From Hydractinia symbiolongicarpus (taxonomy: Eukaryota > Cnidaria > Hydrozoa > Anthoathecata > Hydractiniidae): a stretch of DNA of 64,000 bases. Positions within the stretch are counted from its first letter, which is position 1. The number at the start of each line of letters is the position of its first letter. The DNA is taken from NCBI RefSeq assembly GCF_029227915.1, contig NC_079880.1, positions 24,304,501 through 24,368,500 of the forward strand. Direction: 5' to 3'. A program made the position numbers and the translations under genes. Positions 49,516 to 60,032 of this stretch are shown here, piece after piece. The notes beneath the pieces were generated by a model that saw nothing but the letters and a program-made list of their open reading frames with translations, did not search any database and was not told the origin of the DNA.

Positions 49516-50324
49516 AATATAGTCTCCAGGTTAGATCCTTTCCCATTATTATTACACATTACCCAATAATGGTAAAAGGATCTCCCGAAAAGTTGCCTCC
49601 TTAACTATTTAAGAAATGAAAAACCTTCAATACTAGTAACAATATCTTGAAAGATTGTAAATGTATTTAAGCTCTTTAGGAAAAACGACATGTATACCTT
49701 AATAATAAAAGACGAAAATAAAATCATTGGTATTTTATTTTCGCGGATAAATTTGCGAAATAAAGCGCCCGCGAAATTTTCTTAAGGAGCTATTTGCGAA
49801 AGTTAATATTGTGTCTCGCAGTGAAAACAGGGCAATTTTTTTACATGAATAAAAAATAACTGAGACGATATTGCTAAAATCGCAACAAAAAGACTTAAAA
49901 ATTGTATTTTTGTGAATGTTTTACAGAGAAAATCCTTTTCCAATAATATTTGGTAACATTTTCACATCGTTCCCGGAAATGAATGCACCCGAAATTCAAC
50001 CTCGTTCTCATGCTTTTATATTTAGACCGCTTGAACAAGGCCGTTCAAATAGACATATCAGACCCTGCAAACGGAGTAACTGACGTTTATCTTTTACATT
50101 TCTAGTAACTCACTTAATATCAGTACGGTAAAACATAGTCATAAGAAAGAGAGATAGTCTGGGTACCGCCGTGATTGAGCTCCGCTCCGGTATCTGACTC
50201 GCGTTCAGAAATTTTCTAGTGCCCAGTCTACTTTTAGGGGGACCAAAAATTCAAAAACAGGCGGGAAGCTTTGTATGCTAGGTACTTTGCAGAAGTTTAC
50301 CTGGATTTTTTGGTATTATAAACT

Positions 50325-51236
50325 ATGGTTGGAGCTAATTGTTCAGTGTTTGGTTGCTCTAGCTCCCGTAGAACAAGTGGAATTTCTATTTTCAAAATTA
50401 CTCAAGCGAATGACGAGTACAACGCATCCTGGAGAGACAAGCTAGTCGCTGTGATAATCAAAGATCGCGTTATTGATAAACAGTTGAGAGCACAAATAGA
50501 TAAACGTAATCTGTATATTTGTGAGAAGCATTTTCTACAAAGCCAGATAGTACAACGTAAGTGTGATTCAATACACTTTCAGATATTTCAACTACAGAAA
50601 AAGGATATTTCACATATAATAATCACGACTGTGATAATAATGCATATATAATACTTTCTTCTAGATGATAAAAGAAAAACACTCATTCCTGGTTTCATAC
50701 CAACATTGAATTTTCCAGAGAAAAGTATTCCTACTTCAGGGTATATATATATATATATATAACTATAGCTATATTTACATTTACAAAACATGTCACATCA
50801 GTCAAGTATATAATGTTTGTGTTTACTCTTTTACAGCACATCAGTCAAACCACGACCTTCAGCAAAAAATATTGCAGAGAAAAAGTTAAATACAACAGTG
50901 GAACCGACCACCCATATATGCTATCAATCGTTCGAGAATTTTGTAAATCGAGCCAAAATGCTTAAGCTTCCTTGTGGTTGGAATTTGGATATATCTGCTG
51001 CTGATGCAGTAAAAGTTTGGGCATGTGACAATATTCATGTCAATCCTAAGTTGGAAATATATGTTGATGACTCATTATCATTCACTATCCGTGGATACAC
51101 TTGGAGTCTTCCTGACCATCACAATATTTATAAACTTTATAAACGATCAGTCCGAAATATCACTTTATCGAACTTGATCAGAGAGATTTCGAAATATCAA
51201 AATTGTCCGGATCGGAAACTACAGCTAGCTCACTAG
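50325..51236 (+). CDS. THAP-domain protein encoded inside a TIR element
   Basis: Three exons (50325-50556, 50665-50740, 50837-51236) join in phase and encode about 235 residues. The N-terminus is a THAP zinc finger, a DNA-binding module typical of transposon-derived proteins. It has C6, C11, W36, C66 and H69 (YICEKHF), followed by GFIPTLNFP, the counterpart of the conserved AVPT-type end. The C-terminal part (about 104-235) contains SFENFVNRAKMLKLPCGW and YVDDSLSFTIRGYTWSLPDH; I do not assign it to a named family. It lacks the length and acidic triad of P-element or Kolobok transposases. It begins about 190 bp inside the left inverted repeat. Likely role: DNA-binding protein that recognises the element ends or regulates it (inference). 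A (TA)n run follows the second donor. Confidence 0.8.
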
Positions 51237-51316
51237 CTATAGCTATGCCAGCATAATGATTTTTTATAAATGTGTAGCTATAAAAATAGCTGTTTTTTTA
51301 TGTGATAGCCATTTTA

Positions 51317-51661
51317 TTAATGACCTTGATCCAGTGAGGATGTCTTTTTCTTCAGCTCAGTGCGCAGTGATTTTGATTTCTTAGCATCAGATGCTATTTT
51401 GTGTAATTGCTGTTTATCTTTGACATAAGAAAAAGTTCTTACTCTGACAAACAACAAAAGCAGATCTTCTAACAAGTTCAAAGAAACCTCTTTATTCAAC
51501 GACTCAGTGCAAAGCTGCAGAATTTTGTTGAAATTAGACTTAACATCAAAATTCTTCATCAGACAAGAAACTATTTCTTTACTGTCAATTTTGCTGCAGC
51601 TTTTGCTGGTGTATGAACGAAAAAGTTCTTCAGCAGATGTAAATTCCTTCGCCGCAGCCAT
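51317..51661 (-). CDS. Uncharacterised 114-residue ORF of the TIR element
   Basis: Single exon with an ATG start (MAAAKEF) about 80 bp inside the right inverted repeat, reading towards the THAP gene. It is predicted to be mostly helical, with a leucine-rich stretch (LNLLEDLLLLFVRV) and a Lys/Arg-rich C-terminus (KKSKSLRTELKKKTSS). No catalytic motif or family recognised. Its position, with one gene per end and convergent, suggests both ORFs belong to the element rather than the host. Confidence 0.6.
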   Translation of the reverse strand: MAAAKEFTSAEELFRSYTSKSCSKIDSKEIVSCLMKNFDVKSNFNKILQLCTESLNKEVSLNLLEDLLLLFVRVRTFSYVKDKQQLHKIASDAKKSKSLRTELKKKTSSLDQGH

Positions 51662-51779
51662 TTTACAACATTCAGTCCCCTTACTTTCGGACCACCCGTT
51701 CTAGGTCAGGTACTTTTGCCGTGGCGGCCCGAAATGGCCGATTACCCAGACTATCTCTCTCTTGTGACTATGGGTAAAA

Positions 51780-53567
51780 CAAATATTAAGTTTGCTTTCA
51801 GGCAAAGGGATCTGAGAACAAGGCTAACCTTTCCTATTCTTTGCGGACAAGGAAATGAAGCATTCAAGTCTCGTGTACAAAAAATGTAAAACACGTGATC
51901 TTTAGCGACTTTTTTTATTTACAAAATATATTTTGAACAGACGTCGAAGTTAAAAACTTCGAAGAAATCCGATATTTTAATATAGTAGCAGAGTTTAAAT
52001 TGGACATGCCGTCTTTGTGAATCATTCGACAAAGCAAATGATAAAATTGCGCATCCCATTTTTTCAACATCCGTTTGTATCACCTCTCTATAATATAGCC
52101 GCCATCTGTCTGTCTCTGGGCAATAATAACTATTAACAAGGGATCAATGGTAAATTGCTTATAGCGCACCAGACCACAGCAAAAAAAAATATTTCTCTAC
52201 AAAGTGTACATTTTTGCGTTCTTTTCACATCTTTCTAACAATAAATTAGAACAGATTAGAAAACTACTACAATTGGTACTAATTTTTTATCTTTTTACAA
52301 AAACACTTAACACATGATAAAGGACTGCGATGACATGCGGTTTCGTACAAACTTTAGTGAACATACTACATAGTTGAAAAAAAGATAAATAGAGTAATCC
52401 TGACAAGTAACAAAGTTGAATATCTAGATATCTCAGAATTTATTTCTTTTATGGAATATTGCAATGAAAAATACATCAAAGCTTACATCCCATCTAAAAA
52501 CAAGTTGATCCCATAAAAAAGAGCTTAAAAAGCTTTCTAGAATATTGTATATCTCTTTGAAATATTTTTATTAATAGCTCTGAGTATTGTACACTTTTAA
52601 TAAGGCACAAAGAGCTATAATGTGTTTTTATCTAGGTGTCAAAACATTTTACATGAATTTTAATACTATAGCACTATCATATACTATATATAGTACTATA
52701 ATATACTATATATAATAATTATTTTTGATAACAGCAATGACTGTTCGCAGCTATTTGATGATATCAAAATTAGTGAATCACAAAAAATTATAGTACTAAT
52801 AATAAAAAATATATGAAATCAACTTGTTTTTTTATTGAAGGTAAGCTAACGCAAGACTACAAATATATCCAAAATTATTTTAAAATTAGACGGTTTTGAA
52901 TTCTGAGATCTAGGGAAATAAATTTTAACTAAAAATATATCCGTATTTCTATCATATTTATTTAACAGAAAATAGTTAATAATTCTAACCCTATTCAAGC
53001 AAAAACAAAAAATAATAGACATATTTTTGACTTTTTTAACAATAACAATATATGTGACTTGGATAACATTAAATGTTTGTCACACTTACCAATATTTTGT
53101 ATAAAGGGAATAAGGGCAAATCTGTTGAAACCAATTGTGTAAACATATTTTATTTTTTATTTAAAAATATATGAGAAACAGGAAAACAGATTGAAAAACT
53201 ACACAACATAACAATATTACGTACATTTTGGAGCAGCTCATTTAGCAACATCCCTATTCTTTTATTGCTTTTATACATTAGAAAACAAAAACTTTCAGGG
53301 TTTTTGTGCAATCTGGCAAATATGCCAGTGAACACTGAATAGAATTGACATAATTAATGGAATGATTGTTTGCAAATTTGTAAAGTAGATCCAATTCGAT
53401 TTATTTTCTGTAGGGGATCTGAACTTTCCAAACAAATATCTAGGAATAAGACAAATTCCTAGCCTCCCAAGGTCACAATCATAAATGTTTGTTTAGTGTC
53501 ATATGAGCATCCTAAAAAACATTTTCTGTTACGTAATAAACAGAACACATTTTTCTGTATTTAAAAA
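51780..53567. other. intergenic, no gene seen
   Basis: Strongly AT-rich, with ATATAGTACTATA-type simple sequence near 52670-52720. May contain the SLC25A11 3' UTR next to 53567. Confidence 0.5.
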
Positions 53568-54473
53568 TTAGTTTACACCATAATGCTTTTTAGCAATCTT
53601 TTGGAACTGTTCTAAAAATATAAATGTGAGAACTGTATGTGGCCCAATACGTAGATAACATGGTGTAAATCCTTTCCAAAGGGACAAAACACCTTCTTGT
53701 TGCACAATTCTTCTCAATGCATCGGCTCCACCTTTGTATTCTGGCTTGCCATCAATAACTTTCATGTTTTGCACCCGAGTTTTTACGATATCAGGTGGAA
53801 GAGAAGCCCAGGTAGTTGCTAAGCCACTGATCATACTTGCACTAAAATGGCACCATATGTTATCGTTAAAATACGGTAAAGTCAGCAAGTATTGTTTTGC
53901 TTGGGCATATGTAGCTAACTGTGCAGCATTTACAAATATTGCCCTCACAACTGTAGGAAGGCAGCCTCTCCATAGTGTAGTAACACCTTCTTCCTTTACA
54001 ACACGGTACAAAGCATCAAAAACATTTTTATAACCTCGTTGTTCAGCTTTCGGTAATCTTCCATCAGATGTCATTCGAATCAATGCCAACTCTGCAGGAG
54101 TTCCAACAAAAGCACCTATGCCACCTGCTGTCATTCCAAATGCACATTTCTGTAAAAACGTAACGTTGCCACTGGGTCCTTTATAATGATCGGTAAGGCT
54201 GGTAAAAATACCCAACCTAGTTGTCGTGTAGGTGGCTTGTCTTAACAATGCTGCTGACAAACCATTATAAACAGCTAAAGGCCCTTCATTTTTAATCACT
54301 GAAGCCAATGCATGTATTGCAGTTTTATGTTCCTTTGCAGCCCCAGCGATACCGCTCATCTGCATCCTAGTTTTAACCAAATCCAAGGGCTGGACAATGC
54401 AGGTTGCAGCCATTCCTGCACTCCCACCCATGATAAACCTTGCATACTTTGGAATTGAAGGCTTCTCCGTCAT
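53568..54473 (-). CDS. SLC25A11: Mitochondrial 2-oxoglutarate/malate carrier
   Basis: Inner-membrane carrier that exchanges 2-oxoglutarate for malate in the malate-aspartate shuttle. The single exon encodes 301 residues, against about 314 in human. I place the start at the ATG at 54473 (MTEKPSIPKYARFIMGG); the frame is open for 10 further codons upstream, without an ATG. The three mitochondrial-carrier repeats carry QPLDLVKTR (about residue 28), TPAELALIR (about 125) and LPPDIVKTR (about 226). Subfamily-specific segments include RQATYTTTRLGI, GAFVGTPAELALIRMTSDGR, CHFSASMISGLATT, QNMKVIDGKPEYKGG and RIGPHTVLTFIFLEQ. The gene is intronless. No poly(A) tract or target duplication was noticed next to it, so I do not call it a retrocopy. 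A 62-bp minisatellite starts about 340 bp upstream. Confidence 0.95.
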   Translation of the reverse strand: MTEKPSIPKYARFIMGGSAGMAATCIVQPLDLVKTRMQMSGIAGAAKEHKTAIHALASVIKNEGPLAVYNGLSAALLRQATYTTTRLGIFTSLTDHYKGPSGNVTFLQKCAFGMTAGGIGAFVGTPAELALIRMTSDGRLPKAEQRGYKNVFDALYRVVKEEGVTTLWRGCLPTVVRAIFVNAAQLATYAQAKQYLLTLPYFNDNIWCHFSASMISGLATTWASLPPDIVKTRVQNMKVIDGKPEYKGGADALRRIVQQEGVLSLWKGFTPCYLRIGPHTVLTFIFLEQFQKIAKKHYGVN

Positions 54474-54812
54474 TTCTTCAGAGAAGATTGGTAAATTTGG
54501 CAAGAGATAGCAGCAAGCAAGTTAAAACAAACCTAAAATTTCACCACTACGACATCTTCTAATTATTTGTCTCGCTGTCTTTTTTAATCACACCGCAAAG
54601 ACTTACATTATACTTTATTAACAAAGGCAAACTTATTTATTTGTGTTCTTCGAAGTTCGGGACAGCCACGTGCAAACAATCATGTTTACCCACAAAGAGT
54701 CACAACCAAGGGTGGTGTAACCCTTATCCCTTATTACACGCCCTTTCTTCTTTACGCTCATTCCTTTTATTTCCATTTTTCATTACGCGCAAACTGAATT
54801 TTTTTATGCGCC

Positions 54813-55310
54813 GATAACTTTCGTTATTCCCTAACACAATTTTGTTGTGCTGTAAAACTCAATTTCGTTGCGCTGATAAATTTCGTTATCCCCTAACACA
54901 ATTTTGTTGTGCCCTAAAACTTAATTTCGTTGCGCTGATAAATTTCGTTATCCCCTAACACAATTTTGTTGTGCCCTAAAACTTAATTTCGTTGCGCTGA
55001 TAAATTTCGTTATCCCCTAACACAATTTTGTTGTACTGTAAAACTCAATTTCGTTGCGCTGATAAATTTCGTTATCCCCTAACACAATTTTGTTGTACTG
55101 TAAAACTCAATTTCGTTGCGCTGATAAATTTCGTTATCCCCTAACACAATTTTGTTGCACTGTAAAACTCAATTTCGTTGCGCTGATAAATTTCGTTATT
55201 CCCTAACACAATTTTGTTGTGCCCTAAAATTTAATTCCGTTGCGCTGATAAATTTCGTTATCCCTTAACACAAATTTGTTGTGCCCTAAAACTCAATTTC
55301 GTTAAACGCC
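54813..55310. repeat. 62-bp minisatellite, eight units
   Basis: GATAAATTTCGTTATCCC recurs at 54813, 54875, 54937, 54999, 55061, 55123, 55185 and 55247, an exact 62-bp spacing. Each unit contains the small inverted repeat CACAATTTTGTTGTG. Two subtypes (CTGTAAAACTC and CCCTAAAACTT) are interspersed. Degenerate pieces continue to about 55370. Confidence 0.95.
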
Positions 55311-55776
55311 GCTTTAACTTAATTTTCTTGTTGCGTACTCAATTTCGTTGTGTCTTAACGTTACGCCGTAACCCAACTTTGAGGGAGATGTAAAGCGGTT
55401 CATCCGACTGAGTGGGCAATGCCGGTGTATATTTAATGTATACATTCTGAACACATTTCATTGGGTTTCTTCAGGTTTTCGTCCCAAAAAAAAAACCTAA
55501 GAAGCGCTTGGAACGAGTTTGTGACAATAAGTGAAATACTTCCTTGTTTTGTGTCGCATTGAATAATGCATTCTTGTGAATTCTGGAGAGGTTGGAAATT
55601 AAAATTGGTTTATTTTTTCTTCAGATATACCAAGCTTGGAAGTTTTGTTTCACGCTAAAACATAAAAATATGATCAATCAAATTAAAGTATCGTTGTTAG
55701 TCCGGGCAGATCGGTTTTGTTCTTTGAAAATCCGGCTAACTGATCGGATATTCATAAGGGTATATGCTACGTGCAC

Positions 55777-55856
55777 CCTCGTGCCCAGGTTGTCTTTTTG
55801 TAATGCCATCTCCCCTATCAAGAAGGCAAAAAACACTAGAGACGAAGGTGATGCTA
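55777..55856. repeat. possible diverged member of the GTTCCCAGG palindromic family
   Basis: CACCCTCGTGCCCAGGTTG at the left and ACTAGAGACGAAGGTG at the right resemble inverted termini of the family, but the core differs. Confidence 0.3.
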
Positions 55857-56426
55857 CGTCCTGCTTACATGGAAACTGGGATAATTTTCAACTGATTTTT
55901 TTCCCGTTGTGTCACACAAATATTTAATACCACTATCAGGATAGTATTTCGGTCGATATAAAAAAGAAGCCAAAAGAGACACTTGTAACAATGATAATTA
56001 TTTTTTATTTTTTTATTTTTTTGCGTAACAGTTAAGGAAAAGATATGTTCGTGTTGCAGTAAGAAAACTAAAAAAAAGCAAAAAAGCACATTACAGTAAA
56101 AAAATTAAAAATTTGACATACGATGGTTCCCAATACCAGTTAACAAGAAAGCGAAAGAAGTAACCCTTTGAACAAAATTGTTTCTGAGATGTAACTTACA
56201 ATTTTCGCGTAATACAATTATTTTATGAAAACATGAATTCATTTTATCGATGGAGTTACATAGTACAAATATGAATTGAGTTACAAATTATACCTAACTG
56301 TGTAAAAATTTGACAATTAATGTCATTCTAACAATCTTTAGCAAAAATTAATATTAATATATACTAAAATTTAAGAATTCTGTTTCACATTTTATGACAA
56401 TCATAAATTTCATTACAATCACACAA

Positions 56427-56690
56427 ATTCACCTCTTCTTTTGAGTTCACATTCTATTTTTGAAATACTAGCTATCATACTCACAGAACATCTCTCGGCT
56501 TTTTCTATGACTCTGTTAGAAATAAATTCCGACTGCTGCTCAAGCACTTTAGCATGCCAATTGTCTAGCTTCACAAGCGCAATCCGCCTTTTATTCCACG
56601 TAATTCGTGTATGTTGTGATTGCGTATATAGATACTGGCGAGTGTGCTTTCATTTTCATATAATAATTTTATTATACCGTCCAGGTATGT
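56427..56690 (-). pseudogene. Coding-like fragment A, paralogous to 61.15 kb
   Basis: The minus strand reads ENESTLASIYIRNHNIHELRG, then after a frame break KLDNWHAKVLEQ and, further on, CELKRRGEF. It matches fragment B at 61150-61400 in order and motif (NE...H-LxGxKxGL...LDxWxxKVLEQ...ExKRRGE). The family is unknown. The frame is broken near CTTGTGAAGCTAG. Confidence 0.45.
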
Positions 56691-56908
56691 ATGTAGAAAA
56701 TCCGGCATTATGTTATGTAATGAGTCTAAACGGAAACATACGTTTTATAAAAGGGAAAAAATATTTAAAAAAAAAGAAAACGTTGTGCGTATTAACAATC
56801 GCGATGGCAAAAGCATGAAGATAACTGTTCCTCTTGCAGTTTTTTCAACCAAAATGTTAAAAATTGCCCTCAATGATGTTAAAATATGTATTAACAGAAG
56901 TTCGTACT

Positions 56909-56988
56909 AAAGGCCATCGTTTATCCCCATGAACGTTTGGCTAGTGAGACGTTCATCATAAAGGTCAAATGCCCTTCGAACTAGGTGG
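56909..56988. repeat. diverged palindromic repeat, GTTCCCAGG family
   Basis: TTTATCCCCATGAACGT, CTAGTGAGACGTTCATCA and AAATGCCCTTCGAACTAGGTGG resemble the core and right end of the family. Confidence 0.35.
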
Positions 56989-57689
56989 TGAAATGGAAGT
57001 TCTGTAAAGCAACAGTTTCTTAAAAAGGTGACTTTTCTTTTCCAAAATAACCCACTCATGAACGATGTATAATGTTTTATGGTAAATAAGTCGTCTTCTC
57101 TTCACACCACAACCACTGGAAACAAAATTTAGGAATCGTCTGAAAATACTGGTAAAAAAACATTAAATAAAATATGAGTCAAAACCAAACCATCGTGCTA
57201 TCGCGATTAAACAAGTCAAAAACTTTCGAAGAATGTTTAAATTTAATTTTGATCTGGAATATACAATATGACACAAATTGTGAGATATAACCTATAATAA
57301 GTATTGCGTGACCGATGTTTTGAATCATGCTTCATCTGTTGATAAAACTCAATGAGTCGTCCAAACAATAAAAGCGAAATTAGTGATAGTACTTCATCTT
57401 TGAAACACCTTAACTCTTTGCATTTAAAACACAATCTTTAGTTTCCAGCTTTGGCAATTTTGTTGAATGTTAGATACGTATCAATTTAACATTCTATAGC
57501 CTTAACAAAAACACTGATTGGCTTTGTAAATATACCAGATTACGACTTGCGCTATAACAGCTGCTGAAATATGAAAAGTGGGAGTGTCAGCTGCTACATC
57601 AGTTCATTAAAGAAGAAAAAACTTCAAAAACATTCTGACGATCAATTGAAACAAAGATAGCAAATTATTATTTGTTGCGATATAGCGAC

Positions 57690-58300
57690 CTCTACCACTA
57701 TTACTGCCATGCGCAGAATGGTGTCGATGATACATCTTTAAAATCCGAACAATTCAATAACTTCATTTTACCATATATTGACGTCCACGCTCCATTGAGT
57801 AAAATAAAAATATCCCGACTACCAGGTCCATGAATGAATGATACTCAACGTGAACACCTAATGAAAAAGAGCAAAAAATTACGTTTTTCAGCTCAAAGAC
57901 AAAAGACCCCACAACATGGAAAGAGTTTAGAGAATTGAGAAACTTTTTCTAAAAAAAGACAATCCAAGGTTTCAAACTATCGTAGTGCTCCTTCTAACTC
58001 CAAGGATTTTCTCCAAGGAAAAAATCATTTACACAATTTCACATCCACCACCTAAAAGAAAAACGATGAATCCACACGAAATAAACTCACCCTTTGAAAA
58101 GATGAAAGATCACCAGTAGAAACAAAATTATTTTGAAGACACACCAACAAAAAAATGATGAAAATAAATTTCATTTGCATCATGCTACACGTGATGTAAT
58201 GACAAAACTTCGCAATCTGAAAAATGACTGTTCTACATGATTCTATACCTGCCGATTTCAAAAACATAGAAGAAGACATCCAGAGTTGTACCTATCTATA
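57690..58300 (+). pseudogene. Decayed LINE fragment (endonuclease-RT linker region)
   Basis: Reading across several stops and frameshifts gives YIDVHAPLSKIKISRLPGP then MNDTQREHLMKKSKKLRF, and later LTKLRNLKNDCS followed by DSIPADFKNI-like text. This matches the Asp-x-His-Ala-Pro-Leu, Pro-Trp-Met and Ser-Ile-Pro landmarks between endonuclease and RT of Jockey/CR1-type LINEs. Non-functional. Confidence 0.5.
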
Positions 58301-58886
58301 AGGCTTATTTTTCTATAAATACAATTCTAGATACTAATTTAACCTTCAAAGTTTAGCTAACGAAATGCTTTGCGTCCGGCTTCTTTTAGTTATAGCTAAA
58401 TGTTTCTTCTGCCAACCATTCCAAATTTAAAGTATTTCTTAATGTACTCCATGACGATAAAAAGACATAGCCAAAAAAATTCTAGGAACAGGTGAGGGCT
58501 ACAATCAAATAATTTCATAGCTGCTGCATATTAAAACTCAATTAAAATTTAAAACAAGAAATTAAGCGACTCGCTCTGACTTCATAAAACTTAAATAGTC
58601 CAAAAATATTGCCTACATTAGTAGGCAAACAATGTCTGTTTCTCTGTAACATGCCAAAGTGAATATTCTTATTTCCCTTTTATGTTGCCGAAAAAGTTAT
58701 ACATTATTTGCTAACCATTCTGATGTTACGACGCTGCGTCAATATCACTACCATTACAGCCAATACAGTGCACTTATAATTTTGAAGCAAAATAACATGG
58801 AAACATTAGTCATTTTTGACCGCGTGTGTACGTAAGGGTAAACGTGGGACCAAATTTGGTATGTTTCCCAAACCTTTGTCCCTGCA

Positions 58887-58988
58887 AGCTTGTTCCAGGG
58901 CCTGTTGCTACTTTTTTCACATTGGGATGGCAACTATCGCCGTCCTGATGTTATTAAAGATACAAGATGTCCTGGGAACAAAGTTGTG
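58887..58988. repeat. short palindromic repeat, GTTCCCAGG family, variant copy
   Basis: Left AGCTTGTTCCAGGGCC, right GATGTCCTGGGAACAAAGTT; ends are inverted, core diverged. Confidence 0.6.
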
Positions 58989-59342
58989 GTACGCGTTCTA
59001 CACAGTACACAATACATGCCACGGGTAATTTTTTAATCTTTTTTTTTCAATATTGCTAATATCATTAAAATGTAAATAAAGGATTTTTCCACTGGCCTCA
59101 ACGACTGGTCGTTAATAATTCAAGAAATGAAGATCTGTGACGTATGTCATGGGGCTTGAAACTCACAAAAAAATTAATGTTTTTTCTTTGAAAATGGAGC
59201 TAAAATTCAATTCTAACCAGTATTCTAGCCAGATATTCCTAATTATTTGTGTCTATTTTAAAATCACTAGCAAGGAAATTTGGAATTTTAATGCATAAAT
59301 AGTGTGTAGCTACTTATTAAAATTTACATATTGTTGTATCTA

Positions 59343-59475
59343 TATTATAATACCCATATACGTCTGTCCGTCCGTCTGTCTGTCACGCAAAATGGTAGCT
59401 TCGCTGCGACGGGCAAACCCGTGGATTTTTCCACGGGCAAACCCGTTGATTTTTCCACGGGCTAACGACTAGTTT
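59343..59475 (+). repeat. short interspersed repeat, GACAGACAGAC family, copy 4
   Basis: ATACCCATATACGTCTGTCC, CTGTCTGTCACGCAAAATGG and ends ACGACTAGTTT. The unit CGGGCAAACCCGTKGATTTT with TCCAC is duplicated near the 3' end (59410-59462). Longest match to 12581-12704. Confidence 0.65.
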
Positions 59476-59930
59476 ACCAAAATTCATTTAGTCTTCGAAT
59501 GGAGCTGACATCAGCAAAAAAGAGTTTTCGTCTTATACTCAGGTTAAGGAGACTGACATAATTTGGCCCTTCTTACCCACAGAAGATAACATCATTTATT
59601 TCTACCCGTTTTCTCAAACTAAAACTGCAATGCAATGGCTTCACTAATTTTATATAACAATATAAAAATTTTTATTAGCCCTATAAGCTAGACGTTTTAC
59701 GAGAATTGCGCATAAACTTTCTAATTTTCATCTGCAGTTCCTGTGGCACACAAACCTATATTTTTGACCATTTTTAACTAAACTATATAACAACGTTTTC
59801 GATTTATTTACTCAACCTACACGAAACAAATCGCCACCATTATGTTTTTTTTCCTATAAGTAAATTCAGACTGAATGAATTTTGTTAATTTTGACTTCTA
59901 AATAAAAAAATTTAAAAAAAATTACATTAA

Positions 59931-60032
59931 AGTTACATTAAAGACCAAAAATTTCAGAAGAAAAAAATTTCGACGAACCTCGACAAATATTTGGCAGCTT
60001 TTTTCACAGAAATTTTGGTCTTTAATGTAACT
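59931..60032. mobile_element. foldback element with about 24-bp arms
   Basis: AGTTACATTAAAGACC plus AAAAATTTC (59931-59955) is inverted at 60009-60032 with a single length difference in the A run. About 100 bp in total. It fits a MITE or foldback; no coding capacity. Confidence 0.6.

Larger units (their letters stand above)
50127..51779. mobile_element. TIR DNA element (1.64 kb) with 7-bp target duplication, carrying a THAP gene and a convergent ORF
   Basis: The left terminus 50134-50165 begins CATAGTCATAAG and ends GATAGTCTGGGTA. The reverse complement of 51743-51772 begins CATAGTCACAAG and ends GATAGTCTGGGTA. The two align over about 30 bp with one substitution and a 2-bp length difference. 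GGTAAAA directly abuts both ends (50127-50133 and 51773-51779), giving a 7-bp target site duplication. The interior holds a spliced THAP-domain gene on + and a 114-residue ORF on -, convergent, with stops 80 bp apart. No DDE/RNase H-like transposase core is visible. It may be a non-autonomous element carrying its own genes, or a family whose transposase is not recognisable. The superfamily is undetermined: 7-8 bp duplications occur in P, hAT and Dada-type elements. Confidence 0.88.

Noticed and set aside
46129-50126. Hidden multi-exon gene between the GPCR and the THAP element
   Set aside because: No ORF with a conserved motif or coherent splice chain was found; mostly repeats and AT-rich sequence.
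50741-50765. (TA)n tract as a promoter TATA element
   Set aside because: It starts exactly at a splice donor within the THAP gene and is a simple repeat.
53568-54473. SLC25A11 as a processed retrocopy because it lacks introns
   Set aside because: The frame is intact with all family motifs, and no poly(A) tract or flanking duplication was seen. Parent-gene comparison would be needed.
54813-55310. Possible CRISPR-like array
   Set aside because: Units are contiguous 62-bp tandem copies without unique spacers, in an animal genome.
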